The notes: generated by a model from the letters alone, not told the origin. A stretch of 64,000 nucleotides of DNA from Apiospora phragmitis (GCA_038363925.1 JAQQWL010000008.1:1612001-1676000), one strand, 5' to 3'. Positions 23,344 through 34,029 are shown, counted from the first letter of the stretch. Numbers and translations are program-made.

Positions 23344-23396
23344 ATCAAGTGTAGGTAACTGCTTATGTAGTAGGACGGCTAAGTGGTTAGGGTGCT
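23344..23396 (-). repeat. Right terminal inverted repeat of the DNA transposon
   Basis: Inverted match to 13098-13151, followed by the TA duplication. The reading GACGGCTAAGTGGTTAGGG resembles a tRNA D-arm by chance; the inverted partner explains it better. Confidence 0.78.
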
Positions 23397-23639
23397 TAGC
23401 AGCTGTGATTGTGCCACGCTTATCGTTTGGGCATCACAGTTGTGCAAATTTGGCGACACTGTGCGTTTGTGAGGTCATAACGATCGGGTTGGTAATACAC
23501 CTCAATAGAAAGCCCTGGCTCCTTTTGGGCGGTTTATAAGAATCAGACGAGCCCTTTCTACCGTCTACAGCTGATCTCTATCTCATCATTTTGGGTCATT
23601 AAATAAAGGTTCAGGCACATATCGACCTCTCTTTCTAGG

Positions 23640-24788
23640 ATGACGGCACCCGCAGTTACCTTTGACATTACGCCGGAACAGGAAGCCAGCCAGCTCCAAT
23701 TTATCCGTCGGCAGTTTTCCGGGGCCCCGCCCGCCGTCTCGCGCGATGATGTCGACCTGGACGGGCAGGCGGCCATCGTGACCGGCGCGAACGGCGGCAT
23801 TGGCCTGGAATGCTGCCGGCAGCTCCTTGATCTCGGCGTCAGCAAGCTGATCCTGGCCGTCCGCGACGAACACAAGGGCGAGGTCGCCCGCGAGACCCTG
23901 ATGGCCGGGAACCCGTCGAACGCTGGCCAGACCATCGAGGTGTGGAGGCTGGACTACGCCTCGTACGAGTCCGTCGTCGCATTCGCGCGGCGGGCTGAGA
24001 GCCTCCAGCCGCGGCTCGATATCGCTATTTTGAACGCGGCAGTGAACCGCGCCTCGTTCGCGTTGAACCCCGAGACGGGCCACGAGGAGGATGTGCAGAC
24101 CAACTACTTATCCACCGCATTACTAACCCTTCTCCTACTCCGCGCATTCAAACCAAGCAGCAGCACCATACCTTCGCCACCCGCAGAAGGCCCCGGGCGG
24201 ATCGTCATCGTCTCATCCGACACCGCCGCATGGGCCAAATTCCCCGAGAAGGACCGCGACCCGCTCCTGCCCTCGTTCGACGACGCCGCACACTTCAACA
24301 TCTACGACCGCTACGGCACCACGAAGCTGCTGGGCCAGCTCTTCTTGGCGGAGCTGGCGCGGCGCGTGCCGGCGGCGACGGCCGTCGTCAACTGCGCGAA
24401 CCCGGGCCTGTGCCACGGCTCGGGGCTCAACCGCGAGCTCGGGCTGCCGGTGGCCGTCTTCATCCGGCTCATGGGCCGGTCGGCCGCCGTTGGGGCGCGC
24501 TCACTCGTGAGCGCGGCGACGGTCCAGGGCCCGAGGTCGCATGGGCAGTACGTCGAGGATTGCGTGATACGACCGTGAGTTGTTTACAGCCGCACATCCT
24601 ATCAATTCCCCGACTCCCCTTGCCCACATGTGATGTTACAATGAGACTGACATGTATACGATTGGGCTAGGATGGCACCCTTTGTGTATGCGGACGAGGC
24701 TAAGGTGGCTAGTCAACGGCTGTGGAGAGAGACTATGGACGAATTATCATTCGCAGGGGTTGAGAAGATCGTAGATGATCTAGCTTAA
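23640..24788 (+). CDS. Short-chain dehydrogenase/reductase (retinol dehydrogenase-like)
   Basis: Exon 1 is 23640-24574 and exon 2 is 24671-24788 (350 residues); the GTGAGT...CTAG intron keeps the frame to MAPFVYADEAKVASQRLW. Classical SDR marks are present: cofactor loop TGANGGIG (residues near 48-55), NAA in place of NNAG, IVIVSSD, and active-site YGTTK (YxxxK). The C-terminal PG block reads NCANPGLCHGSGL. Family members are NADP(H)-dependent oxidoreductases of the RDH/WWOX type; the substrate is not predictable. It starts about 240 bases outside the transposon and has ordinary GC-rich coding sequence, so RIP has not leaked this far. Confidence 0.85.
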
Positions 24789-25353
24789 GTCCACAAGAAG
24801 ACTGATAGAGCTAAGGTCTTAGGTATATGATCACCCAAAAAGCTTTTATCTACCACATACGACCATATCTTGCTGAATACTAGGGATCCCGTCCGCTCTC
24901 CCATATATAATCAGCAGAGAGCCGAATTAGTACTAGGGTCGGTGACGACCTGGGAATCCTCGGTGTTGTATGTTTTACCTATTGCTTTTTTGGTGCCTTT
25001 GAACGCCTCTAGTCAGCTGAGTCCGACGCGACGAAGCCGTCCCGCTTCTTGACTAAAGCCTTTTCTTTTAGCAGCCGTTTGATTTTTCATGCTTCAGAGT
25101 AGTTGTTTCCTCCTGAGTGACAGCTTACACAGACCGAGTCTTTTACAGCTCGACCGCAAGTTTGCTATCGTATCTCTCTGCCCAGGAGCCCGTCCTGTAC
25201 AGCCAGACTCGAGCTCGAATGTTGGTGGACAGAGCCTTCCAGCATCCCCCTCTATTCATAACATTTCTAGTTTCTAATGTCTTTAACCTCTAGGTTGGCG
25301 AGGCAACATAACCCTCTGGAAACGTATTTAGCTGAGACTGACAGCTACTTGCC
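24789..25353. other. Intergenic stretch between convergent genes
   Basis: No coding pattern or RNA gene recognised; it holds the 3' ends of the SDR (plus) and methyltransferase (minus) genes. Confidence 0.45.
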
Positions 25354-26832
25354 CTAATCTGCCTCGTTTTCCCCGCTGTACGGTTTCCGGCCGTACACGA
25401 TATAGCTGCATTATGGTAAGAACCTTGGTTAACCTGTTGCATGTCGAGTTTGTTAGTGATAGGCGGGTGTCTTCCACGGCTTACAATGGTATACTCCAGC
25501 GAATGCTCGGGTCCAGCATCTCGCGCCGGACTTCTTCCGATATCGCCTCGATCTCCACCGACGACAGCCCCGCCGATGTCAAGAAGGGCTTGAAGCTTCC
25601 CACGACACCCGTGCTCATGATGTTGGTGATGTACACCCCTACGATCTTCATCTTGTCGTCCTCGGCAAGCCAAGGCCCGCCGGGGACCATGATGAGGCGC
25701 TCAATCACGTCGACAAAACCCATGTCGAGGAGGTACTGCTTGTAGTGCCGGGCCTTGGCCAAGTCGCGGCCGCGCGCCGCGGCACCCTCGCGCAGGAGCG
25801 TGTTCCACCTTTGCAATGCGGTGCCCTCGAGCGAGCCGTCCTCGTGGCCTGCGAGGTCGAAGACGCCGTCCTGGAACTCGATCCAGCCGCCCGGGGACAG
25901 GTGGTCAAAGGCGCGCCGGATCACCGTCCGCACGTCGTGGAAGCAGGACAGTACGCCGCGTAGGTGCACGTAGTCGAAGCTGTGCGGGAACAGCCAGTCG
26001 TCCGTCTCGGAGTTCTCGAGCACGAACTGGCAGTTGGGCTTCCATGGCCGGGACTGGATCATGCTCAGGTCGGTCCCGATGACGTCGGATATCGGGTTTT
26101 CCTCAGCTGTGTCGAAAGGGGGAATTTGATTTTAGTGTCCGGCTGCGGGTCAAGACTTGTATAATAGCCCTGACGGGGGTGTGAAAGAAGGAGGAGGTAT
26201 TACCGAATTCCAGTGTCCATATTCCTGTCCCTTTACCAACTGGATCGAGTAAGCATCCATCGATAGCAGCATTTGGTGTGGATTACCCACTGTCAAGTAC
26301 CTTCTCTGGATATCGAAGCGGGGCAGCGGCAAGCTTGTTATCCAGGAGGAGCCGGTAGATTGCATGGGAGAAATCTATAGTGGACATTCGGTCAGCCAAC
26401 AAATTGCCTCCCAGAAGCCCCGGGTTTCTCTGGCAATTGAGTTTTGCACGAACCAAGTCGGTCTTGATCCGCATACAAGTGGGAGAGTCTGGGATCTTAG
26501 CGTGATGCCCACTTGTTTGTTTCGACGACGAGATCCATTCAGGTGGGCCGATGCAGACTCACGCTATCGTTTGGTAGCATGTACTCTTTCGCGACAACAT
26601 TGGTCAGCTAGGGATCACTACGTGAGAGTACGGTTCGATTCCAGGGCATCTTACCGCCTGGCATATAGCCCTGATATGTGCGACCGTCTTCCGCGAAATA
26701 GGAATAGCTGTCTGCGACAGTATCGCCATCGCCAGTCTCATACAGCGGCCTAACCTGTTTTGCTCTCATGTAGCTTGGCACCTGCACTTTCGGGGTCGAC
26801 GACCTTGAATGTTCCGATTTGTCCTGCGACAT
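25354..26832 (-). CDS. LaeA-like S-adenosylmethionine-dependent methyltransferase
   Basis: Minus strand, ATG at 26832 (MSQDKSEHS). Exons read DSYSYFAEDGRTYQGYMPGG, a microexon of about 23 bases (YMLPNDS, near 26560-26590), DLVRAKLNC...KVLD, TGIWTLEF, then the long exon EENPISDVIGTDLSMIQS, FDYVHLRGVLSCFHD, LSPGGWIEFQD. A last exon (25354-25405) after the intron 25406-25484 ends the protein with FYIVYGRKPYSGENEAD. This is the Rossmann methyltransferase pattern of TAM/LaeA-like proteins, which act in secondary-metabolism control or small-molecule methylation. Motif I should read VLDxGTGTGIW; the splice choices I can find give only a shortened form, so that border is uncertain or damaged. Confidence 0.72.
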
Positions 26833-27240
26833 CCTTCTTAATAAATGGGGAGCAGATACGCCTTTCAAGTCACTCGAAGTAGTAGTATAGGGAAAAGAGT
26901 ACTAATTATGTTTAAAAAAAACCCGACGTAGGGTCGCAGTGTATTAGATGGGGCCGACCCAATTGTGCGTTACGACGTAAGGGCTTCTCTTTTGACTTCC
27001 CCTCCCCCTCTCGGGGAGATTCCCGGATCGTCAACAGATCCTTCCAAAAGGCGGGCGACGGACGCTGGGCCGCACCGCGGGTCGCATGATTTATCATTTT
27101 TCTGTGGTGCTGCGCCGCAATTAATCTCGCCACCACTCAGCTGTTGCGCTTGCCGCCCACCGCCCCTCGTGCAGATTTGATCACTGTTCCAACCTTCACC
27201 AGCCACGATGGTGACGATCTTCGACATTTGAACACCCGCC
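26833..27240. promoter_or_regulatory. Shared divergent promoter region
   Basis: The methyltransferase (minus, start 26832) and the sulfotransferase-like gene (plus, start 27241) diverge from these 408 bases. It contains CT/TC-rich stretches and no gene. Shared control is an inference from the arrangement only. Confidence 0.45.
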
Positions 27241-28255
27241 ATGGGAGGAGTACCATCTAAACCAGGCGATACATCGACCAGGCTCGAGGTGATCGGTGCC
27301 GGCTACTCCAGGACCGGCACTGCCTCGATGCAGATCGCATTGGAGATGCTCGTGAAAGGGCCGGTGCAGCATGGAGGAGGCCACCTTCTCTGGCGCGAGG
27401 ATTGTATGTCCTATATCGCTCGCGGCCTTCGCATCGTTCAGCGACTAATTTTCCTCCAGCATTCCCCAAGCGTTGGGTACAGGCCTATGAGGCGCGACAG
27501 GCAGGCGACAAGGAGAAGGTGCTGAAGCTGGTTCGACAGCAGGTGTCGGGCTATGTCGGCGTAAGTATCGCACGATACCTATCCACAACCCAAATTGCGT
27601 TGGGATAGGGGCCCCATCAGGAGCTAAACACGGTATTGCACAGTGCACCGACATGCCCAACGTCGACTTTCTCCCCGAGCTGCTCGAGCTCTACCCGGAT
27701 GTTAAGGTTGTGCTCGTTACCCGAGACCCGGCCAAGTGGTGGAAGAGCATCGGTGTGAATCTGAGCTACGCATTACCATGGTGGCTGCCAGTGTTCGCGG
27801 CTCCGATGCCTACCATGAGGTGGTTCCCCAGCATTGTGTACCATTGGAGCAACACCGCGGTGAACCTCCTGGCAGAGGCTAATGGATTTGGCACCCCAAT
27901 GGGACCACGTGAGCAATTCCAATCACCCCTGAGCGAACTAGATAACTAGATAATACGTATGCTAATGTTTTCTTCTTTTTCTTTCTTCAGACCTCATCGA
28001 AGTTCACAACGATTGGGTGAAGAACATCGTGCCCCCGGAGCAACTGCTCGTCATGGACATCAAGGAGGGCTGGGCGCCGCTCTGCAAGTCTTGGGGAAAC
28101 CAGTGCCCGATGAACCGTTCCCGCAGGTCAACGATGCGGAGACAGCGGACAAGATCGGCATGTCCATCTTCGGGAAGCTGGCCCTGACCTGGGTTGGGTT
28201 GCTGGGAACAGTCGGGGTTGGAGCGATTGGCCTAATGAGGCTTGCGAAGAGGTAA
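27241..28255 (+). CDS. Sulfotransferase-family protein (P-loop, Sulfotransfer_4 type), one frame break
   Basis: ATG at 27241. Four exons are supported: VIGAGYSRTGTASMQIALEM (the nucleotide-sulfate binding loop), FPKRWVQAYEARQ, then after a GTAAGT intron (about 27558-27640) DFLPELLELYPDVKVVL and TRDPAKWWKS (the 3'-phosphate site RDPxxW), and after another intron HLIEVHNDWVKNIV. The fold is that of fungal proteins annotated as sulfotransferase or NAD-dependent epimerase-like. PLCK should continue into the conserved LGKPVPDEPFPQVND, but that block is one base out of frame (missing base near 28088-28092). The C-terminus is a membrane helix (LALTWVGLLGTVGVGAIGLM). Whether the break is real or a sequence error is open. 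Confidence 0.7.
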
Positions 28256-29163
28256 TCGAGGCGGGCCACTTAGATACTGTAACAAGTATGTCAATAGAAT
28301 CCATTAGAACAGAAGACAATTCCGAGATCTGCAACCCCTTCCATAATCTAAACCAAGAGCTTCTTCGGTCGCTATGCTCCAGTATTATCGCGTGCGCAGT
28401 CGAACCCGGCACTCGCTACCGACGAAGTTCCCCTGAGCAAGCAAACCTTCAAGTGATCGAGCGCAAGATATGGACTTCGGTATAGCTACCACCTCTCATG
28501 CCAGTGGCAGGGAGCGATGATGGTAGTCTGGTTGAATAAACGCTATCCGGTAACAGCCTGATCTTGTCGACAGGCAGACCCAATATCTTATGCTGGGCCA
28601 TAATTAGAACCCCCTCTTACGAAGGATGCGCCAGACGCACTTGCAAGATGTTTACAACGAGAATTGGCCAAAGTCCGGCTTGATGAGAAGTCAGCGCAAC
28701 TGAAGAGACATTCAAACTGAAAGGTGTGACAGCTTTATATATATCCTTGTTACTTGCCTAAAGCTCGCTTAAAGTAGTAATCGGTCGTTACCCCTTAACT
28801 CCGGCGCCAGTGAGGTGGTGGGTAAGACCGGCCTAACTCACAAGCCGGGTGGGCCGGCTCCGCACTACCGCTCCGCGCGATCTCGTCATTAGTAATAAAT
28901 AGTCCGAGGAAGTCTACGTCAGTGTCAGATAGTCTCCAGTCCAGTGTGGACTACCGAGGCTAGAAATCTGTCTCGTTCCTGGACTTGGTATCTATCTTGA
29001 CCCATCCACATTTTGGACGGCCGAGCTTAAAAACTCAACAGCATCCCCCAAGCTACCCTTCTCAGCTTCCCTCGCGTCGGTTTCTCCAAGCCCCTCGCTA
29101 GCTTCCTTTTTCTTCTCCTTCAGCTCCACCTGAAATCACCCCGCACCAGCCCGCCCGCCCATC
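28256..29163. other. Intergenic stretch, nothing recognised
   Basis: No coding pattern. A small inverted repeat (AGCCGG...CCGGCT, near 28840) is the only structure noticed. The last part is CT-rich leader sequence of the GST gene. Confidence 0.45.
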
Positions 29164-29862
29164 ATGGTCCTCACCGTCCACCACCTCCAGGTCTCCCAGT
29201 CGGAGCGGATCCCCTGGCTCTGCGAGGAGCTGGGGATCCCCTACGAGCTCAAGAACTACAAGCGGGCGCCCGCGCTGGCGCCGCCCGAGTACAAGGCCCT
29301 GCACTGGACCGGCTCGGCGCCCGTCATCACGGACGACGACGGCAAAGGCGGCATGCTGACGCTGGCCGAAAGCGGGGCCATCATGCAGTACATCTGCGAG
29401 AAGCACGGCGAGGGCCGCCTTTTCCCCAACGTGTCGCACCCGCTGTACGCCGACTTCCTGTACTGGTTCCACTGGGCCAACGGCACCTTCACGCCCACGA
29501 TCGGGCGCGCGGCCATGGTGCCCGACGGCGCGGACGACGGCAGCAACCCGATGGTGGCCTTCTTCAAGCAGAAGCGGGACGCCGGGTTCGCGGGGCTCGA
29601 CGCGCGCGTGCGCGACCATGACTGGCTCGCGGGCGCCGAGTTCACCGCCGCCGACGTTATGCTCGTCTTCTCGCTCACCACATTCCGCTACTTCGCGCCC
29701 TACGCGCTGACCGACTACCCCAACATCCTCGCCTACCTGCAGCGGGTCAGTGAGCGGCCGGCGTACCGGCGCGCGATGGAGAAGGCCGATCCGGACATGG
29801 AGCTGGTCCTGGGGGCGGAGGCGCCCGAGTCGTTTTTCAAGCAGAACAAGAGTGCCCTGTAA
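29164..29862 (+). CDS. Glutathione S-transferase
   Basis: A single exon of 232 residues. The thioredoxin-like N-terminal domain has SQSERIPWLCEELGIPYEL, the cis-Pro block SAPVIT and the glutathione-binding LAESGAIMQYI (Glu-Ser pair). The C-terminal helical domain has FLYWFHWANGTF, GAEFTAADVMLVF (the N-capping box region) and YPNILAYLQRVSERPAYRRA. Length and order are those of fungal Gtt1/Ure2-like GSTs, which conjugate glutathione to electrophiles in the cytosol. ATG at 29164 follows a CT-rich leader. High GC, clean frame. Confidence 0.92.
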   Translation: MVLTVHHLQVSQSERIPWLCEELGIPYELKNYKRAPALAPPEYKALHWTGSAPVITDDDGKGGMLTLAESGAIMQYICEKHGEGRLFPNVSHPLYADFLYWFHWANGTFTPTIGRAAMVPDGADDGSNPMVAFFKQKRDAGFAGLDARVRDHDWLAGAEFTAADVMLVFSLTTFRYFAPYALTDYPNILAYLQRVSERPAYRRAMEKADPDMELVLGAEAPESFFKQNKSAL

Positions 29863-30527
29863 TTAGGTAATGAGCAGGAAGCAGTCCACACACCGACCTG
29901 CTGGTGCTTGAGGGTATACACAACATGCTTTGGTAATATGCGCATTACCCCGACTGGCTGCAATAAGACAACACATCAATTCTCAAGAACAACTTACATG
30001 ACTTGCCAATTGTCACTTAGAAAATATCGTCGATTGACCTGATCTCGGAACTCGAGCTCCCTAGATCGATGTGGGTGTATGGGAACAAACGCCCGGACAG
30101 CATTTCCTTTTTCGAAGCCACGACCATGCATTTGTGTACGGAGTAAATATTGAGTAAGGCGTCATCTGTCGACTGTGTATCAAATCAGGGGTCGAAAGCA
30201 AATACATGGGTGCGCAACCCCTGTATTACCCAGGGCGATAGAAATACGGTGCAAGCGAGGGACAATTCGCACGTGTCTCGGTTGGTGGCGTTGACTGCTG
30301 CTGCTAGCTATCCTTGCTAATGACATCCAATAATCTCATAAATAGCCGCGATTTCACATCTCAACGAGGGGAGCGGTGCTTTCTCCTTCCATTCGTTTCA
30401 ATACATCGGCAATAAACAATGTGCAGACTGACGGGGGCATGGCCTGCCCGCCGTTCGCTTGAGCAGCTCGGCGCTATTGAATATGGTCGCACGATGAGAG
30501 CAAGGAGCCTGCCGTCTCGAAACGGGC
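29863..30527. other. Intergenic stretch, nothing recognised
   Basis: No coding pattern or RNA gene seen. The real start of the rhomboid-like gene may lie in its last part. Confidence 0.4.
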
Positions 30528-32201
30528 TTGCCAAGGACCTTGAACATTTCCAGAGCGCATTTATCCACCTCCACCCCGCCCACCATTTCTTCAAGATTCG
30601 GGGGCCATCCCGCCAGCACGTCCACGACATCAACCCAGCCATCCGAGCCAGGGAATGGGACAAGCCAGTCGCATTTGGAGAGACGAAGCTGGAGGCAGTC
30701 AATCCTCCGATTCGACACCGAAGTGCCCGTGGACAATGAGCCCCACGTGCGGCGTCGCTGGACGTGGGGGGTCGTCGTATTGAACGTCGTCGTTTTCTTG
30801 GGCTGCTTTGGGACCATTCGGGAGTTCGAACTAAACCACAAAAGGTTACAGTTGGCGCTCGGGCAGTTGATTGATCGCGAGGAGTACAAAAGGCTGGTCC
30901 GGAGCGGGGAGGTCCCGGAGAACAAGCAATGGAGGTTCTCGGAGAACAAGCAATGGAGGTTCTTCGAGAACCACATGGTTCTGTCGGGCGACTGCGCCGA
31001 GCAGGGACGGTGGCATACACTGTTTACGCACATCTTCCTGAACTCGGACGTATCAGCCCTATTCAATAGCATGGTTATGTTTTCGGTCTTCTTCAGGGCG
31101 GCTTGGGTCGCCAGATTCGGACAGGTCGGGACACCTCTGGTGGCTGCGTGCTCCGGGGCCACTGGGGGACTTGCTTTCCTCTGCCTCAAGGACAGCGAGG
31201 AGGAGAGGTCCAGCCACGGCGGCGCCAGCGCAGTAGTATCGGGGCTGATGATGGCTGCCACGGTCGCGCGGCCCAGGATGCCGTTCTTTATCGGCTTCAC
31301 CCCGGCGGCCCTGCCCTCCCGGGCCGTTTGCTTTGTCTGTTTCTTGCCGAAACTGTGGATATGGTACCGGGACCCTCGGAAGATTGCGGAAGCGAGGTAG
31401 GAGAAATGAGCGCAGTTCATCATGTTCCGGGAAGAGTATGAGCAAGTCGTCGCCCAGCGAGGGGTCCGCGGAGATCAGTCTCCGAAGACCGAAGAGGCGC
31501 CTGGTAGCAGGCAAGAGTCGCCATCCGAGGTAGGGGTCGCATCACGAGAATATGCCGCCGCGTCATGATGAGGCACCGGGCGAGGAAGAAGCACCCACCA
31601 AGAAGCACGCCGTGAGGGGGAAGTATCTCGTAAGAAAGAGTCACCAATCGAAGAGGATCCTGGTGGCGAAAAGGCGCCACCGCGGAAAGAGGACATTGAT
31701 GGCGGAGAACAGTTGACGCGCGAGGAAGGGCTGTCGCGTAGAGAAGACTCGCAGCACGGGAACGCGCCACCACGCCGTGACGAGCCAGCACACCAAGGAG
31801 AAGCCCTCCGTCTGCTGGAAGCGCTCCTTGGAAAAAAGCCACCTCGCAAGGCAGAGCCGCCGCGCGAGGAAGCGTCACCGCGCGAAGCCCCGCATGCGGT
31901 TGAAACCTCTACGCAGCCACGCAAGAGCCCATGGAGAGACCCAACACCGCATAGCCAGGCTGTTGCCAGAGCAGAGAATCCAAGAGACTTGACATTCATC
32001 CGACTCGAGCCAAGTTTCGGTGGTGCTGTGTGCGGTGCAGCCATGGATTTAGTACTACGCTTGGTGCTTCGGCGCTGCAATTCTGGTGAAGGCGAGCCAC
32101 AAGGGGGTCAAATGACACCTGCGGCAGTACAGGTGGGTTGTGTACTTGAGGAGTTTGGCATTGAACAACCATGTAAGAACTCGGGCGGGCGGCTGTGGTA
32201 A
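30528..32201 (+). CDS. Rhomboid-like membrane protein without the catalytic His
   Basis: A membrane helix (RRRWTWGVVVLNVVVFLGCF) is followed by a loop with a duplicated octapeptide, then WHTLFTHIFLNSDVSALFNS (rhomboid L1/TM2), a further helix and SHGGASAVVSGLMMAATV, which holds the GxS serine of rhomboid proteases. After PKLWIWYRDPRK the frame stops (31398-31400). It resumes downstream in the same frame with an Arg/Glu/Pro-rich repeat region, and at 32010-32080 reads SFGGAVCGAAMDLVLRLVLR, the last rhomboid helix, where HxGG is expected. Ser replaces the catalytic His, so the protein is probably inactive. Stop codons and frame changes between 31400 and 31710 must be introns or decay; I cannot resolve the model there. 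Confidence 0.55.
30917..30964 (+). repeat. 24-bp tandem duplication in coding sequence
   Basis: Two 24-base units, 30917-30940 and 30941-30964, differing only at the last base, with the start of a third. They encode ENKQWRFS and ENKQWRFF in the luminal or cytosolic loop after the first helix of the rhomboid-like protein. Confidence 0.9.
31540..31930 (+). repeat. Degenerate repeats encoding Arg/Glu/Pro-rich low complexity
   Basis: A run of roughly 9-codon motifs such as RKEDIDGGEQLTREEGLS, APPRRDEPAHQGE and PREEASPREAP. Both strands are open for long stretches here because the sequence is purine-rich and biased. It separates the Ser and final helices of the rhomboid-like gene. Confidence 0.6.
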
Positions 32202-32237
32202 ACTGCTTATTAGCTCGCTTGCCGGGCTATCAGTAAA

Positions 32238-32588
32238 TCAGAGAATACAATTATGCTTTTTAGATTTTGTGTCAGATACTAGATGTTTGGCAACGTATTT
32301 GGTGTCCTCAAACAAATACGCCTTGGAGACCTCGTTAGGCATGTAGGCGTCAGTCCCGGTCGCAATCAATCGAGACAGAGAGCTAGATAGTTCTTCAACG
32401 TGGGGATATAACCGAGAACTAACTATCTTGACCATCGGTGTCGGTAGCAAAAAATAATCAAGCGTTCCAATGCCGTCGAGGCCATACTTCAAAACCAAAG
32501 CGTTTCTAGATTCGAGGTCATTGATCACGGGTTTGGGTTCGACGCCAAGACCCGTGATCTTCGTTCCATCCCCCAATCGGTTAGCCAT
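32238..32588 (-). CDS. Hypothetical protein
   Basis: Minus frame of 116 residues from an ATG at 32588 (MANRLGDGTKITGLGVEPKP) to SKKHNCIL. No domain recognised. The amino acid use looks protein-like (VEELSSSLSRLIATG, KAYLFEDTKYVAKHL), but there is no independent support. Confidence 0.35.
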   Translation of the reverse strand: MANRLGDGTKITGLGVEPKPVINDLESRNALVLKYGLDGIGTLDYFLLPTPMVKIVSSRLYPHVEELSSSLSRLIATGTDAYMPNEVSKAYLFEDTKYVAKHLVSDTKSKKHNCIL

Positions 32589-32830
32589 GCAACAGAACCC
32601 CCCTGAGGGGCAGGGGGGGCGCGCGGGCGTCAAGACGGACAGAGCTGGAGCACCTACCAACCAACCCCTAACCCCTCAAACTGACACAACCTTAATTGAT
32701 AGCCGGCCTCGTTGCAGGCAGGCGTTCTTATCTACCCTCTATCCACCACCCTTTCCTTTTCGCCAGCATCGAACATTCGTGAGTCGATTGTCTGGCACGT
32801 ATACGAAAAAGCGCCGACAACAACGACACC

Positions 32831-34028
32831 ATGGCATCCGCGACCGAGAAAGCGCAGGTAGCAGCCCCTCTCCGCGTCGTGGCCATCGCGACGTTCCTCC
32901 CCGCCTTCGCCCTCTGCGTCGCCCACGGCGCGCGATCGGGCCGCCCCGTCCCCGTCGTCGGGCTCGTCCCGCTCGCCTTCTCGAGCGGCCTATCGATCTT
33001 CCTGCTCGTGCGACAGCGGCGGTATAATAAGAAGAACAAGAGCAAGAAAAAGCAGGCGGTGCGCCGTCCTTCGCAACCACAAGATAATGATGATGCAGCC
33101 GAGGCGCAACGAGAAGATGGGGGAAGGAGAAAGAGAGAGAAGAAGGCGATGATGACGACGGAATGACGCAGCAGCCCCGCAACCCTGTTCTGACGTTCTT
33201 CGCGGACGTGGTCCTCGCCGCCGCGCTGATGGTCGTCCTGGTCTTCACGTGGATCCAGACGGGCGGCAGCGCGGAGCTGGCCATGCTCGCAGCCTATGCG
33301 ACGATTCCGTTGCTCATAAACTTGTAACCACCCGACCCGACCACCCTTCCAGTCAACCGGCGACCAATGTCACCCATTGCCCAAATCAAAACCCTTCGTG
33401 GAAATCAAATGAGCTGACAAGATGTTCTTCCATGACCAGTTTCATTCATCTCTACTTAGCGGTGCGCGAGTTCTCCCGCGGCCTGGCGATCCCCGCGCTG
33501 ATTCAGTACCTGGCGTGGCAGGTAGTTCCCGGCGCGTGTCCGGACTGCGGCCGGCACCTCCGGCCCGAGTCCACACCCGCCATGCCGTGGTTTGCTTCGA
33601 CGTCGAGTCCATCGAACCCAAACCCGTCGGCACCGCCGAATTCTTTCTTCCGATCTTTCAAGATGCCGTCCTCGATGAAAGCATGGAAGAAGACGTCTTC
33701 TTCATCTGATGGCGGCAGAGCAGCCTTCCTTCCTCCCTGGTTCCCGGGCCAGCAGCATCGGTACGCGGCTTTGGAGGGCGAGGACGGAAATGAGAATGTC
33801 CCTCATCACAACGGCGCAGCAGACCGCGGCGGTGACGACGTGATCGAGGAACCAGTGCCAGCAGCGGCGGCTCCGTACCGGGACGATCCCGAGGCGGCTG
33901 GCGAGCCATCTACCCCGGCGACGGATCTGCTGGAGGAGCCCGAGGAGGTGGAGGTGGTCAGCAAGAAGAAGAAGCGGAGCCAGGGCAGTCTGGATCAAGG
34001 GTCGTCGAGGGTTTGGAGCGACTCTTGA
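32831..34028 (+). CDS. Small membrane protein of unknown function
   Basis: ATG at 32831. The first exon has two hydrophobic segments (VVAIATFLPAFALCVAHG, VVGLVPLAFSSGLSIFLLV) and a basic stretch. The next block, NPVLTFFADVVLAAALMVV and LAMLAAYATIPLLIN, is in another frame, explained by an intron ending in GACGCAG (33171; donors GTATAA 33021 or GTGCGC 33059) or by a frame break. A further intron joins to FFIHLYLAVREFSRGLAIPA and VVPGACPDCGRHLRP (CxxC). The tail is acidic and ends in KKKKRSQG. Four membrane segments in all. Family not named. Confidence 0.5.
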
Positions 34029-34029
34029 G

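Larger units (their letters stand above)
13098..23396 (+). mobile_element. Fot1/pogo-type (Tc1-mariner superfamily) DNA transposon, RIP-mutated, interrupted by an LTR element
   Basis: The two ends are inverted repeats that start AGTACCCTAACCACTTAGCC (left) and AGCACCCTAACCACTTAGCC (right, read inward). They are flanked by TA on both sides (13096-13097, 23397-23398), the target duplication of the Tc1-mariner superfamily. Removing the nested LTR element and one TSD copy leaves about 2.2 kb, the usual size for Fot1/pogo elements. Near the left end a degraded transposase N-terminus is readable. Right-arm bases differ from the left mainly by C-to-T, as RIP would give. Confidence 0.78.

Noticed and set aside
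23366..23400. D-arm-like GGCTAAGTGGTTAGGG at the right end of the AT block
   Set aside because: Its inverted partner at 13098 with TA duplications shows it is a transposon end, not a tRNA.
30398..31423. Long antisense open frame of 341 codons
   Set aside because: Opposite to the rhomboid-like coding sequence, with no domain; a shadow frame of a biased coding strand.
31475..32080. Minus-strand open frame of 201 codons rich in Ser and Arg
   Set aside because: Complement of the Arg/Glu/Pro repeats on the plus strand.
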